Notes: a model not told the origin generated them from the sequence alone. A DNA stretch of 64,000 bases from Clostridium sp. JN-1 (GCF_003718715.1 NZ_CP033465.1:1674001-1738000); one strand, 5' to 3'; numbered from the stretch's first letter, positions 1 through 9,427 are shown. Translations and numbers: made by a program.

Positions 1-1251
1 GATCTGAACTTTATAACTTACAGGTAAATACTTTAGTATATAAATATTATGACCTTCTCTTGATATAGCAGTACATGTAATCATATTAGTTGAAGCAACG
101 AAAATACCAATTACCATAGAGAATCCTAAAATCATTCCAATTATTTTAGGTTCATTTATAAGTTTAGAAAACTCTCTTAATACTTTCATAAAATCTTTTT
201 GAGTAAAAGCTGGTATTAAAATAAAAACTGGCCATATAAAATTCATCAGTACACAATTTAAAAAATAAGATGGTGTTCTAAAGAGTATTTTAAGTTCTTT
301 TATTGTTATTGACTTTAACGGAAAATTTTTAGCAAATAATCTACTATTTTCACTTAAGTTTATTTCTTTTCTCTCTGAAGAAGACTCAGAACCTCCAACT
401 GCTCCTTTAAAATATAATTTTTCTCCTATTATTAAAAGTATTATTATAGAAATTAAATTTAAGAATAAAAACAAAATTAAATACTTGAATCCAATTAATG
501 AATTGTTAAAAATCAAGGATTTTGCTGCTATAGCCGAGTCAGGAAATATCTTAGATGTAAGTCCTATTAGTGAATTATTGCCTGAAGTTATCATATTTAT
601 CATATCTTGATTACTCATGCTGTTTTTCTGCATACCTTGAATCCATGTATTTACAAGTAAAGCTGCAGCTATTCCAAATATTCCTCCGAGTATTTTAAAT
701 AAATCTTTATGTTTGCCAATATTAGTAAAACTCATAATGAATATATTCAAAATAAGTGCTAAACTAAGTGGAATTACTGGTACTAAAATAAATAAGATTA
801 TAGAATATACATAATATACGATACCTTGAGAACTCTTAATTCCATAGGTGATTAAAAATGGCATAAGTAAAATAGTTTCTGTAAGGTATTCATATAGCAG
901 ACTTATGGTAAATTTAGCCCCTATTATTTCAGATGGTTTAAGCGGCATTGGCAGTAATATATCAATATCTTTACTGAAGTAAAATATATTGATAGTATAA
1001 AATATACCAAATAAAAATATTATAATACTGACAATTCCAATTCCAAGTCCAAGTATTAATCCTTGTTGATTTATAACAACGAGTCCTTCATAAATATTAC
1101 TGATGAATTCAATGACAAGCCATATAGTTGGAATAAAACATAAAATTATAAAAATTCCAAGTGCAATACTTTTAATTCTTTTCTTTTTATCTCCAGAAGA
1201 ATAATCACTATTTTTTAGCAGTATTTTTGTAAGTAAAATATATCTATTCAT
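1..1251 (-). CDS. ABC transporter permease, multi-spanning membrane subunit (partial, runs off the window)
   Basis: An open frame of 417 codons runs from an ATG at 1251 to the first base of the window, so the C-terminus is missing. The start overlaps the last 8 bases of the ATPase gene (ATGAATAG), a typical translational coupling. The protein begins MNRYILLTKILLKNS and has repeated hydrophobic segments of 20 or so residues (about residues 28-50, 60-85, 105-130, 135-165), with soluble loops rich in Lys and Glu between them. It looks like the large ABC-2-type permease of an export system paired with the neighbouring ATPase (family-level inference). The substrate cannot be told from sequence. 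It is longer than a simple ABC-2 permease (about 250 aa), which fits the roughly 500-aa permeases of Firmicutes exporters. Confidence 0.8.
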   Translation of the reverse strand, partial: MNRYILLTKILLKNSDYSSGDKKKRIKSIALGIFIILCFIPTIWLVIEFISNIYEGLVVINQQGLILGLGIGIVSIIIFLFGIFYTINIFYFSKDIDILLPMPLKPSEIIGAKFTISLLYEYLTETILLMPFLITYGIKSSQGIVYYVYSIILFILVPVIPLSLALILNIFIMSFTNIGKHKDLFKILGGIFGIAAALLVNTWIQGMQKNSMSNQDMINMITSGNNSLIGLTSKIFPDSAIAAKSLIFNNSLIGFKYLILFLFLNLISIIILLIIGEKLYFKGAVGGSESSSERKEINLSENSRLFAKNFPLKSITIKELKILFRTPSYFLNCVLMNFIWPVFILIPAFTQKDFMKVLREFSKLINEPKIIGMILGFSMVIGIFVASTNMITCTAISREGHNIYILKYLPVSYKVQI

Positions 1252-1969
1252 TTTCTGTCATCTCCAAAAATATCTTTTCTAATGATTCTTTATTTTCAAA
1301 TTTATTTTCAAGTTCATCAAAAGTTCCACAAAACAATATTTTTCCCTTATTTATTATGGCAAATCTATCACACAATTTTTCGGCTATATCAAGTATATGA
1401 GTTGAAAAGAATACTGAATTTCCTTTATCAGCATGCTTCCTCATCATTTCTTTTAGTATGTACGATGATTTAGGATCAAGTCCTGTCATTGGTTCATCCA
1501 GTATCCATACGGAAGGATTGTGTACCAAAGCTCCCATTATAACTATCTTTTGTCTCATACCATGTGAATAACTTTGTATTTTATCATCTAATGCCTTATT
1601 CATTTCAAATTCTTGACTTAATTTCTTTATTATATCAATTCTTTTATGAGTGTCTACATCATATAAATCAGCAATAAAATTCAAGTACTCTATGCCCTTA
1701 AGCTTTAAAAACATATCTGGATTGTCTGGAACAAATCCAAAATTCTTTTTAGCTTTTATTGGATCTTTCTCAATATTTACTCCATTTATATTTATATGGC
1801 CACTATCTGCCTTTATAATTCCAGTTATCATTTTTATTGTAGTTGTTTTGCCAGCACCATTAGGTCCTAGGAAACCAAATATTTCCCCATCTGGTACCAT
1901 TAAGTTTAAGTTGTCAACTGCCTTTGTCTTTCTATTATAACTTTTATTTATATTTATTAATTCTATCAT
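1244..1969 (-). CDS. ABC transporter ATP-binding protein
   Basis: A 241-aa ATPase subunit that should drive the adjacent permease. Walker A GPNGAGKTTT lies near residue 35, the signature SHGMRQK near residue 134, and Walker B WILDEP near residue 155, followed by a switch His in FFSTHILD. The family is the ABC-2/multidrug-type exporter ATPase (YtrB/BcrA-like). I place the start at the ATG at 1969 (MIELININK), because GGAGGG lies about 9 bases upstream of it. The longer frame from 1999 would put that ribosome site inside the gene and would begin within an inverted repeat. An operator-like palindrome and a promoter precede the gene, so the operon is probably controlled by a dedicated repressor encoded outside this window. 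Confidence 0.88.
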   Translation of the reverse strand: MIELININKSYNRKTKAVDNLNLMVPDGEIFGFLGPNGAGKTTTIKMITGIIKADSGHININGVNIEKDPIKAKKNFGFVPDNPDMFLKLKGIEYLNFIADLYDVDTHKRIDIIKKLSQEFEMNKALDDKIQSYSHGMRQKIVIMGALVHNPSVWILDEPMTGLDPKSSYILKEMMRKHADKGNSVFFSTHILDIAEKLCDRFAIINKGKILFCGTFDELENKFENKESLEKIFLEMTENE

Positions 1970-1990
1970 TATAAATTTCCCTCCAAAGCA

Positions 1991-2039
1991 AAGATACATT
2001 TGTTATATATATGATATAACAAATGTATCTTCTAATCAA
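1991..2039 (-). promoter_or_regulatory. Promoter overlapped by a perfect 18-bp inverted repeat (putative operator of the ABC operon)
   Basis: Positions 1991-2008 and 2014-2031 form a perfect 18-bp inverted repeat around a 5-base spacer. Read on the minus strand, TTGATT (2034-2039) and TATCAT (2011-2016) are 17 bases apart, so the -10 and the spacer lie inside the palindrome. There is no U-run after the stem, so it is not a good terminator. A repressor dimer bound here would block the promoter of the ABC genes (inference). Confidence 0.6.
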
Positions 2040-2058
2040 TATAAACTTGTACTGTAAA

Positions 2059-4470
2059 TTAACTATCTAGAGTCATCAATACTGCAAGTTTAGCTAAATT
2101 AAAAATAGAATTTTTTTCATTAATTATGGTTATATTTTCAGTAATAACGTTATTATCATCTATTGAAAATAATGAAGCAGCATTTTTTCTAAATGATGAC
2201 ACATCAAAATATCTTAATTCGAAACTAAAGCCTTTTCTTTCATTTTTTAAGTCATATAATTTATTTAACAAATCTCCCATGTTTTTTATATTTTTATCTT
2301 TTATCGTTTCCTTTTCCATACCCTTACTCAATACTAATATCAACATTTTAATCAATCTATCTGAAATTTGTCCATCCAGTTCACTATAGTTTTCATATAT
2401 AAATTCTATCGATTTATTTAACTGATTTGAATATATATCTATGTTTTCATCACTCATTACAAATGCAAGTAAAACCATAGCAGTAGTTTCCATCTTATCT
2501 TCTAAATTGTTATCTTCATAATCAACAAAAGAACCATCTGCAAATTGATTTCTTGCAATTATTCTAAGTAATTTCTTCATTGGATACAATTTTTTTAAAT
2601 GTATATTATTATTTGCATTACGTTTTCCCTTTTCCCTATTAACCTTATATTTTAATTTTTCCTCATCCCACTCTTCCAACTCTTCTATTTCACTCGCAAG
2701 ATTGCTTTCATTGATTTTTGTTGGAATTATATTTTTAAGCTCAATTCCAAGTACTGGTTCTTCCCTAAGTTCCATAAATATAAATGTAGTTTCATGGCTT
2801 ACAATTCTATTTTCCTTAGATAATTGTATTACTTTTTTTCTCATTGCTTCTCTTACTTCGCCCCGCTGAACTCCCATATTAAACTCAATAGATTTTATTC
2901 TCTTTCTAGACCAAATCTTCTTTAATAAATTTGCATTTTCTTCTGTATTAAAGTTATCTAAATTAACCTTTTTTACATATTGCTTTCCATCTACATTTCC
3001 ATTTATGACAATTTGACCTGAAACTTCTCCCTCCACATTTGCAAAAATACAAAATGGTTCTCTATCATACATATAATCTATTGTTCTTGGATACGTAGAT
3101 TTTACTTTTAAATTACCCCAGTTGATAGTTACATCATCAACTTCTGGATTTTTAATTCTCTTAAATTGTTTTAAAACTACATTTTCAATTCTTCGCCCAT
3201 TATTTATAAATTCTGCTTTTCCAAAACTCTCATGTGCAAGTTTATTTAAAAAATAATTATTTGCAACTGAATCTATTCCAAAAGTAAATATCCTATTATC
3301 ACCAATATTTTCTCTAACATAATCTAATATTTCATTTTCTTCTTCAACTTGATCATCAGTAAATATGAGTATAGTATTATGTCCGCCTTCATTTTCAAGG
3401 CTGTATTTTATAGCACCAAAAATATCTGCATCTTCTTCATCCTTTAGGTTATCTATCCACTCAGACGCTTTCCTTAAAGTATTTGCATTAAATTCTACCA
3501 TACCATCTTGATTAAAGTGATGGAGTTTTACACCCATAGCTATAATATCAAACTTATCGCGGCTTGTTAAATTTCTTATACAAAGCTGCAGTGCATTTTT
3601 AGCCTGTTCTAATTTTTCACCTTTCATTGTATCTGAAATATCTATTAAGAAAACATAATTTTCAGATTTATCTTCTTCAAAAAAATCTAGTTTAGGTATA
3701 ATTCTTAAATAAATTATTCCCCTATCTTCACCATCTTTCTTATACTCATATATCATGCCATCTGCTTCTTCAGGATTTTTTTCTCTCATGAACAAAACAA
3801 AGTCTTTATCCATTGATTCATAAATGCCTTCTAAGTTTACTTTTGCAATATTTTCTCCTTCTCTTTCAACTTTTATATTATGTGAAGGAGACTTGAATTC
3901 CAATCTGCACATTGATTCAACTATTATATTTGCCTTGAACTCAAAATCAAGTTTTAGTTTTTTCCTAGACATTTTTTCGATGATATTGTCTTTTAACATT
4001 CCAAGTTTAAATCCTTCTTGGAATTTTCTTTCTTCAAATACTGCAGGTATTAATAGTTTAAATGTATTATCCCTGTATTCAAGTTTATCTACATATGAAA
4101 GTTTTATGGTTACTGATTTACCCGCAATTATTTTACCTATACTAACCTTAAAAAAATGCGGTTTAAACTCCTCTAAAAGTAATGTTTTTTCTTTTCTCTC
4201 TCTTGCATTTTTATATATTTTAAATGCCTTATCCTTTTCCTCAACAACAGCTCTTAATGTCCTTCCACTTATTTCTACTTCAAATCCTGAAATAATAGCC
4301 GTTTTAGGTATTGGAAATATATAAAATCCGTCGATGTCCTTTTTCCCGCAGTTTTCATATGTTTGATTTATTGATATTTCTACAAATTGTCCGCAAACAT
4401 TTCCGTTTATACTAACTTTTTTGAGTATTAAACTATCTGAGTTCTTAGTTTCACTTATGCCATAGGCCAT
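2059..4470 (-). CDS. VIT and von Willebrand factor A domain protein
   Basis: An 803-aa protein with the layout of inter-alpha-trypsin-inhibitor heavy-chain-like proteins. A VIT domain lies about residues 10-135, and a VWA domain starts near 270 with the metal-site motif D277-I-S279-D-T281. The C-terminal region of about 350 residues is Lys/Glu-rich and includes a helical segment near 640-760. No signal peptide or membrane helix is visible, so it is probably cytoplasmic. VWA domains bind partners through a divalent metal; the partner here is unknown. AAGGAGGA lies just upstream of ATG 4470. hydF ends 22 bases before this gene starts, so the two may be cotranscribed, though no functional link is known to me. 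Confidence 0.8.
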   Translation of the reverse strand: MAYGISETKNSDSLILKKVSINGNVCGQFVEISINQTYENCGKKDIDGFYIFPIPKTAIISGFEVEISGRTLRAVVEEKDKAFKIYKNARERKEKTLLLEEFKPHFFKVSIGKIIAGKSVTIKLSYVDKLEYRDNTFKLLIPAVFEERKFQEGFKLGMLKDNIIEKMSRKKLKLDFEFKANIIVESMCRLEFKSPSHNIKVEREGENIAKVNLEGIYESMDKDFVLFMREKNPEEADGMIYEYKKDGEDRGIIYLRIIPKLDFFEEDKSENYVFLIDISDTMKGEKLEQAKNALQLCIRNLTSRDKFDIIAMGVKLHHFNQDGMVEFNANTLRKASEWIDNLKDEEDADIFGAIKYSLENEGGHNTILIFTDDQVEEENEILDYVRENIGDNRIFTFGIDSVANNYFLNKLAHESFGKAEFINNGRRIENVVLKQFKRIKNPEVDDVTINWGNLKVKSTYPRTIDYMYDREPFCIFANVEGEVSGQIVINGNVDGKQYVKKVNLDNFNTEENANLLKKIWSRKRIKSIEFNMGVQRGEVREAMRKKVIQLSKENRIVSHETTFIFMELREEPVLGIELKNIIPTKINESNLASEIEELEEWDEEKLKYKVNREKGKRNANNNIHLKKLYPMKKLLRIIARNQFADGSFVDYEDNNLEDKMETTAMVLLAFVMSDENIDIYSNQLNKSIEFIYENYSELDGQISDRLIKMLILVLSKGMEKETIKDKNIKNMGDLLNKLYDLKNERKGFSFELRYFDVSSFRKNAASLFSIDDNNVITENITIINEKNSIFNLAKLAVLMTLDS

Positions 4471-4492
4471 TCTTAATCCTCCTTAATTTTTA

Positions 4493-5728
4493 TTAATTTT
4501 GTTCATCCCATATCATTTTAGCAAGTGGAAATGGTTTTAATGCCCTATCTAATATTCCCTGTACATAAGCAATAAGTATGCCATAATTAACTATAGGTAC
4601 ATTAAATTCTTTTGCAGTATTAATTCTGTAGACCATAGAAGATCTATTTAACATACATCCTCCACAATGGACTATAAGCGCATACTTTTTTATATCATTT
4701 GTAAAAGAAACACCAGATGAAAACTCAAAGTCAATCTTTTTTCCTGTAATTTGCCTTATCCATCTAGGTATCTTTACTGTTCCTATATCATCGGATTGTC
4801 TGTGATGTGTACATCCTTCAGCTATAAGTACTTTATCTCCATCTTTTAGTTTTTCTACGGCTTTAACTCCCTTTATAAGTTCTACTAAATCTCCCTTATA
4901 TCTTGCAAACAATATAGAAAATGAAGTCATTAAAATATCTTTAGGAGTATCTGCTGCTACTTTTGAAAATGCTTGAGAGTCCGTAACTACTATTTTAGGT
5001 TTTTTAGATAAACTTTCAAGTGTCTCCCTTAATTCATATTCCTTAGTTACAACTGCAACAGCATCACTTTCTAAGATATCCCTTATTGTCTGCTGCTGTG
5101 GAAGTATAAGTCTTCCTTTTGGAGCTGCTTTATCTATAGGTGTAACGAGAACTACAAAGTCCTCGGGTTTTATCAAATCTCCAATTATTTTGAATTTACC
5201 TTCATCTTTAGGCAATACATTTATTATTTGATTTTTTAGTTCTTTTATTCCTTCTGATGTAACTGCAGATACACTTACAACGGGCACATTAAATTCTTTT
5301 TTTATATTATTAATATAATCATTATTTATATTTGATATGTCAATTTTATTTAAAACCAATACAACTGGAAGCTTTTTATCATTTATTTGCTTCATTATAT
5401 ATTTATCATAATCTGTAATTCCTGCAGTTGAATCTATTACAAGTAATGATATATCAGTTTTATTTAAAACGTCCATAGTTTTTTCACATCTAAGTTCTCC
5501 AAGCTGACTTTCATCGCCAAGTCCAGCAGTGTCTATTATGACACACGGACCAATTGGAAGTATCTCCATAGACTTATAAACAGGGTCAGTAGTGGTACCT
5601 TCAACATCTGATACTATAGCTATATTCTGACCAGTTATAGCATTAATAATACTTGACTTTCCTGCATTTCTTCTCCCAAAAAGAGCTATGTGTACTCTTA
5701 CAGAACTTGGTGATTCATTTAAACTCAT
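4493..5728 (-). CDS. hydF: [FeFe]-hydrogenase maturation GTPase HydF
   Basis: HydF is the GTPase scaffold on which the 2Fe subcluster of the hydrogenase H-cluster is assembled before transfer to the apo-enzyme; it works with the radical-SAM enzymes HydE and HydG. The sequence shows an N-terminal Era-type GTPase domain with P-loop GRRNAGKS (about residue 18), DTAGL and NKID. The C-terminal cluster site has C306-T-H308 and, about 45 residues on, H354-C355-G-G-C358, the CxH...HCxxC pattern of HydF. I choose the ATG at 5728 (MSLNES) because GGAGGG lies 8 bases ahead of it; the ATG at 5746 would overlap that site. hydE and hydG are not in the window. Confidence 0.95.
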   Translation of the reverse strand: MSLNESPSSVRVHIALFGRRNAGKSSIINAITGQNIAIVSDVEGTTTDPVYKSMEILPIGPCVIIDTAGLGDESQLGELRCEKTMDVLNKTDISLLVIDSTAGITDYDKYIMKQINDKKLPVVLVLNKIDISNINNDYINNIKKEFNVPVVSVSAVTSEGIKELKNQIINVLPKDEGKFKIIGDLIKPEDFVVLVTPIDKAAPKGRLILPQQQTIRDILESDAVAVVTKEYELRETLESLSKKPKIVVTDSQAFSKVAADTPKDILMTSFSILFARYKGDLVELIKGVKAVEKLKDGDKVLIAEGCTHHRQSDDIGTVKIPRWIRQITGKKIDFEFSSGVSFTNDIKKYALIVHCGGCMLNRSSMVYRINTAKEFNVPIVNYGILIAYVQGILDRALKPFPLAKMIWDEQN

Positions 5729-5895
5729 AGTTTTTCCCTCCAACATTATTTTAAGTAAACTTTAACTTAGTATTATTTTATAACAAAGAAACTTAAATTA
5801 AAATACTAAAATATTTTGTGATATGAATTAAAAATAGAGGAATATAGATATTTTGATATCCATAATCCTCATATTTTTGCATAACAAATTATAAC

Positions 5896-6717
5896 TTAAA
5901 ATGCAGGAATTATACTTCCTTTATACTTTTCCTCAATAAACTTTTTAATTTCTGGAGATGTTATTGCTTTGTCTAAAGCTTTTACAAAGTCCTTATCCTT
6001 ATCTTTGGTCCTTACTACTATTACATTAGCATAAGGTGAATCTTTAGATTCTATTGCTATTGCATCTTTAGTCGGATTTAATTTTGCATCCAGTGCAAAA
6101 TTAGAATTTATTACAGCTGCATCCACATCACCTAATGTTCTTGGAAGCTGTGGTGCATCTAATTCTTTTATTTTTATATTTTTCTTATTTTCAGTTATAT
6201 CAGTTTTAGAAATAAGCTCTCCATTTTTTACTTTTATAACTCCAGTTTTTTGAAGCAGCTTTAATGCTCTTGATTCATTTGTTGGATCATTTGGTACTGC
6301 AATTACAGCTCCATCTTTTAAGTCATTTAAACTTTTAACCTTTTTAGAATAAACCCCCATTGGCTCTAAATGTACCCTTACAGTATAAGCTAAATCTGTA
6401 TGTTTTTCCTTATTAAACTTTTCTAAGTAAGGTATATGCTGAAAGAAATTAGCATCTATTTCTCCTGAATCAAGTGCAGTATTTGGCGCTACGTAATCTG
6501 TAAATTCTTTTATCTGCAAATCATATCCTTCTTTTGCAAGTATAGGCTTAACTTTCTCTAATATTTCCTTATGAGGTACAGGACTTGCCCCAATTTTTAT
6601 GACTTTTTTGTCCGATTTATTATTACTCGAGACATCCTGCTTAGAAGTATTTCCGCAGCCTGTAAAAACAACTGAAAATAGTAACACTGATAAAATAATT
6701 GACAATATCTTTTTCAT
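5896..6717 (-). CDS. metQ: Methionine ABC transporter substrate-binding lipoprotein
   Basis: A 273-aa NlpA/MetQ-family lipoprotein. Residues 1-20 form a signal peptide ending in the lipobox VFTGC, with C21 as the lipidated residue. The mature protein carries the family segments AVPNDPTNESRAL and DVDAAVINSNFAL. It should capture methionine at the outer membrane face and deliver it to MetI. It is the last gene of a metN-metI-metQ operon, 20 bases after metI, and the whole operon lies downstream of a SAM-I riboswitch. That context makes methionine (rather than another NlpA-family ligand) the likely substrate. Confidence 0.93.
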   Translation of the reverse strand: MKKILSIILSVLLFSVVFTGCGNTSKQDVSSNNKSDKKVIKIGASPVPHKEILEKVKPILAKEGYDLQIKEFTDYVAPNTALDSGEIDANFFQHIPYLEKFNKEKHTDLAYTVRVHLEPMGVYSKKVKSLNDLKDGAVIAVPNDPTNESRALKLLQKTGVIKVKNGELISKTDITENKKNIKIKELDAPQLPRTLGDVDAAVINSNFALDAKLNPTKDAIAIESKDSPYANVIVVRTKDKDKDFVKALDKAITSPEIKKFIEEKYKGSIIPAF

Positions 6718-6737
6718 TTTATTTTCCCCCTTAAATT

Positions 6738-7385
6738 TTATTTGATTAAATATCTATATAATAGATTTCCAATTCCCTGAAGAATCTGTACAAGAACTAT
6801 GAGTATTACAACTGTATACATCATAATATCTGTTTGAAATCTATAATATCCATATTTTATGGCTACATCTCCAAGACCTCCACCGCCAATGGCACCTGCC
6901 ATAGCTGAGCAGCCTATAACACTTATTACAGTAAGTGTTATTCCAAGTACAATTGATGGAAGAGATTCCTTAATCATAACCTTGAATATAATTTGAAGAT
7001 CACTTGCTCCAAATGACTTTGCAGCTTCTATTACTCCTGGATCTACTTCTTTAAGCGAAGATTCTATTACTCTAGTTGCAAAAGGTGCTGCTGCTATTGT
7101 AATTGGAACTATTGCAGCAGTAGTTCCAATAGTTGTACCTACAATCATCTTTGTAAAAGGCAAAATTGCTACCATTAATATGATAAAAGGAAAAGATCTT
7201 AAAGTATTAACTATAAATTCTAAAACTTTATTTACCACTTTGTTTGGTCTTAAACCTTTTTCATCAGTTATTATAAGAATAATTGATGGTATAAATGCAA
7301 TTAATACAGCTATAACTGTTGATAAAAAAACCATATATAATGTTTCGCCAAAGGCCGGCAATAAAACTTCATTAATTAATTCCAT
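6738..7385 (-). CDS. metI: Methionine ABC transporter permease
   Basis: A 215-aa inner-membrane permease with five or so hydrophobic helices. The EAA-type loop that docks with the ATPase is visible as EAAKSFGASDLQII (about residues 140-153). It overlaps the end of metN by 14 bases and has its own ribosome site GGGAGGT before ATG 7385. It forms the channel of the MetNIQ importer. Length and hydropathy match the MetI family. Confidence 0.93.
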   Translation of the reverse strand: MELINEVLLPAFGETLYMVFLSTVIAVLIAFIPSIILIITDEKGLRPNKVVNKVLEFIVNTLRSFPFIILMVAILPFTKMIVGTTIGTTAAIVPITIAAAPFATRVIESSLKEVDPGVIEAAKSFGASDLQIIFKVMIKESLPSIVLGITLTVISVIGCSAMAGAIGGGGLGDVAIKYGYYRFQTDIMMYTVVILIVLVQILQGIGNLLYRYLIK

Positions 7386-8343
7386 TTTGTTCTACCTCCC
7401 ATTTTATATTTTTTGAAGATAAGAAATTACATATTTTGTCCTTATGTTCTCCATCAAAATTTATTACAAGACTTCCAAGTACATCATTTCTGAACTTCTC
7501 AAGTTTTCCCCAAACTATAGAAATATCTATATCAAGCTCTCTTGCCATAGAAGTTATTATACTTTGAGTACTTATTTCCTTGGGGAAGAATATTCTTATA
7601 TTCACTCCCGTTTCAGGAAGAGTTTTGTCTTCTCCTAAGAGACTTTTTAAATTATTGTTTGGCTTTAAAAATAAGTCTTTTACATATCCTACATCCTTTA
7701 TTTGTCCATTTTCCATAACTGCAACCCTTTGACATACCTGCTTAATTACTTCCATCTGGTGAGTTACTATAACTATAGTTATATTTAATTCATCATTTAT
7801 CTTTTTTAAAAGCTGTAGTATAGACTTTGTAGTTTTAGGATCTAATGCCGATGTTGCTTCATCACATAAGAGAACTTCTGGATCTAAAGACATTGCCCTT
7901 GCTATTGCAACCCTCTGCTTTTGTCCGCCGCTTAAATTTCTAGGTTTGCTATTGGCTTTATCTTGAAGTCCAACAATTTTTAGCAATTTTAAGACTTTTT
8001 CGTCTATTTCTTTTTTACCATATCCCCATACTTCCATAGGAAGAGATACATTTTCATATACTGTCTTTCTATTTAGCAAGTTAAAATTTTGAAATATCAT
8101 TCCAATCTTTTTTCTAAACTCTCTTATTTCCTTTGATTTCATATCTTTTATTTCTTTCTCATCTATCTTTACACTTCCACTATCATAACTTTCAAGTCCA
8201 TTCAAGCACCTTAAGAGTGTAGATTTACCAGCACCACTTTGTCCTATTATTCCAAATATCTCCCCCTTGTTTATATGCAAATTTATATCTTTCAGTACTT
8301 GATTTTTTCCAAAGTTTTTATTTACATTATTTATTTTTATCAT
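7372..8343 (-). CDS. metN: Methionine ABC transporter ATP-binding protein with NIL domain
   Basis: A 323-aa ATPase. Walker A GQSGAGKST is near residue 38, signature LSGGQKQR near 138 and Walker B VLLCDEA near 160. The last 80 residues form the NIL domain found at the C-terminus of MetN proteins, which senses methionine and trans-inhibits transport. The start is set at ATG 8343 (MIKINN), with GGGAGG about 9 bases upstream; the longer frame from 8358 would include that site. It is the first gene after the SAM-I riboswitch, so expression should fall when SAM is plentiful. Confidence 0.93.
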   Translation of the reverse strand: MIKINNVNKNFGKNQVLKDINLHINKGEIFGIIGQSGAGKSTLLRCLNGLESYDSGSVKIDEKEIKDMKSKEIREFRKKIGMIFQNFNLLNRKTVYENVSLPMEVWGYGKKEIDEKVLKLLKIVGLQDKANSKPRNLSGGQKQRVAIARAMSLDPEVLLCDEATSALDPKTTKSILQLLKKINDELNITIVIVTHQMEVIKQVCQRVAVMENGQIKDVGYVKDLFLKPNNNLKSLLGEDKTLPETGVNIRIFFPKEISTQSIITSMARELDIDISIVWGKLEKFRNDVLGSLVINFDGEHKDKICNFLSSKNIKWEVEQNGIN

Positions 8344-8394
8344 TAAAATACCTCCCAATTTTAATTGTTTAAAACATATATCATATAAAAATGC

Positions 8395-8425
8395 AAAATT
8401 AAAAGCCGAAGAAATATCTCCAGCT
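8395..8425 (-). terminator. Riboswitch expression-platform terminator
   Basis: On the minus strand AGCTGGAGA pairs with TCTTCGGCT (9 bp with G-U pairs, small AU loop; 8404-8425), followed by TTTTAATTTT. It sits between the SAM-I aptamer and the metN ribosome site and is the expected intrinsic terminator formed when SAM is bound. Confidence 0.85.
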
Positions 8426-8441
8426 TAAATAAACCTAATAT

Positions 8442-8555
8442 TTCTCATCTTTCAACTATAAATATAGCTGCAGGAGTTGGCACCATTATATTATTAAACA
8501 TAATACTGGTTGCCGGGTTTCATTGGGCCAGTCCCTCCACCGCTCTTGATAAGTG
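8442..8555 (-). promoter_or_regulatory. SAM-I (S-box) riboswitch aptamer
   Basis: The minus strand carries the S-box core in order: CTTATCAAGAG, then GGTGGAGGGACTGGCCC, then ATGAAACCCGGCAACC, then TGGTGCCAA, and finally GATGAG closing P1 with CTTATC. These are the conserved SAM-contacting and kink-turn segments of the SAM-I class. A terminator follows, then metNIQ. Binding of S-adenosylmethionine should switch the operon off. Confidence 0.96.
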
Positions 8556-8589
8556 AACTTCAATATTAATTTGTTTTATTATGATTAAT

Positions 8590-8618
8590 ATTATAATTAT
8601 ATATTAAATCATTGTCAA
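8590..8618 (-). promoter_or_regulatory. Sigma-A promoter of the metNIQ leader
   Basis: Minus-strand TTGACA (8613-8618) and TATAAT (8590-8595), both perfect consensus, are separated by 17 bases. The riboswitch aptamer begins about 35 bases downstream. Confidence 0.85.
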
Positions 8619-8723
8619 TAGTTTTTTATCGGACTTTACTTAATTTATTTAATAACTTAAAATATGTATGAACACTTGTTATTGTGGTGATAATTACATA
8701 GAAAGTATAAGAAGGTGAAATAT

Positions 8724-9368
8724 GTGAGAATTCCAAATCATATAGGAATAATACCTGATGGTAACAGAAGATGGGCCGTCAGCAATGGATTAAAAAAAGA
8801 AGATGGATACTCATGGGGTCTTGAACCAGGTATGAAATTATTTAAGATATGTAAGAAATTAGGTGTAAGAGAACTTACTTATTATGGTTTTACTGTTGAC
8901 AATACTAAGAGACCTGCAGTTCAAACCAAATCATTCACTAAAGCTTGTATAGAAGCCGTAAACATGCTTTCAAAAGAAGACGCTTCCTTACTCGTAATAG
9001 GAAATACAAAATCTCCTATGTTTCCAAAAGAACTTCTCCCGTATGTAAATAGAAAAAAGTTTGGTAATGGTTCTATGAAAGTAAACTTTTTGGTCAATTA
9101 TGGTTGGGAATGGGACTTATCAAATATTAAATCACATACTGGAAATAGTGCTAAAAATATAATTAAATGTTTAAAATCTAGCGATGTAAGTAGGTTAGAT
9201 TTAATAATAAGATGGGGAGGCAGAAGGAGATTAAGTGGTTTCTTACCAGTACAATCTGTATACTCAGATTTTTATATAATTGATGATTTGTGGCCTAACT
9301 TCAAACCAGATCATATATCCGAAGCATTACAATGGTATGATCATCAAGACATAACACTAGGCGGCTAA
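8724..9368 (+). CDS. Divergent cis-prenyltransferase (undecaprenyl diphosphate synthase family)
   Basis: About 214 aa, shorter than housekeeping UppS (about 245-255 aa). The N-terminus keeps the diphosphate-binding signature HIGIIPDGNRRWA. The C-terminus keeps a degenerate form of the RxGGExRLSNF...LWP block, as LIIRWGGRRRLSGFLP and DDLWPNF. The usual STENW patch is TVDNTKRP here. The family condenses isopentenyl diphosphate onto an allylic primer. The changed patches and the short length suggest a specialised product rather than the main wall-lipid carrier (inference). I prefer GTG 8724 because GAAGGTGA lies 5-6 bases upstream; an in-frame GTG at 8715 lies inside that site. It is a single gene with no partner beside it. 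Confidence 0.75.
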   Translation: MRIPNHIGIIPDGNRRWAVSNGLKKEDGYSWGLEPGMKLFKICKKLGVRELTYYGFTVDNTKRPAVQTKSFTKACIEAVNMLSKEDASLLVIGNTKSPMFPKELLPYVNRKKFGNGSMKVNFLVNYGWEWDLSNIKSHTGNSAKNIIKCLKSSDVSRLDLIIRWGGRRRLSGFLPVQSVYSDFYIIDDLWPNFKPDHISEALQWYDHQDITLGG

Positions 9369-9427
9369 ACTTTACAGTTAAAAGTTAGTAGTTAAGAACA
9401 CGAATCATAGTATATATTTATATCAAT

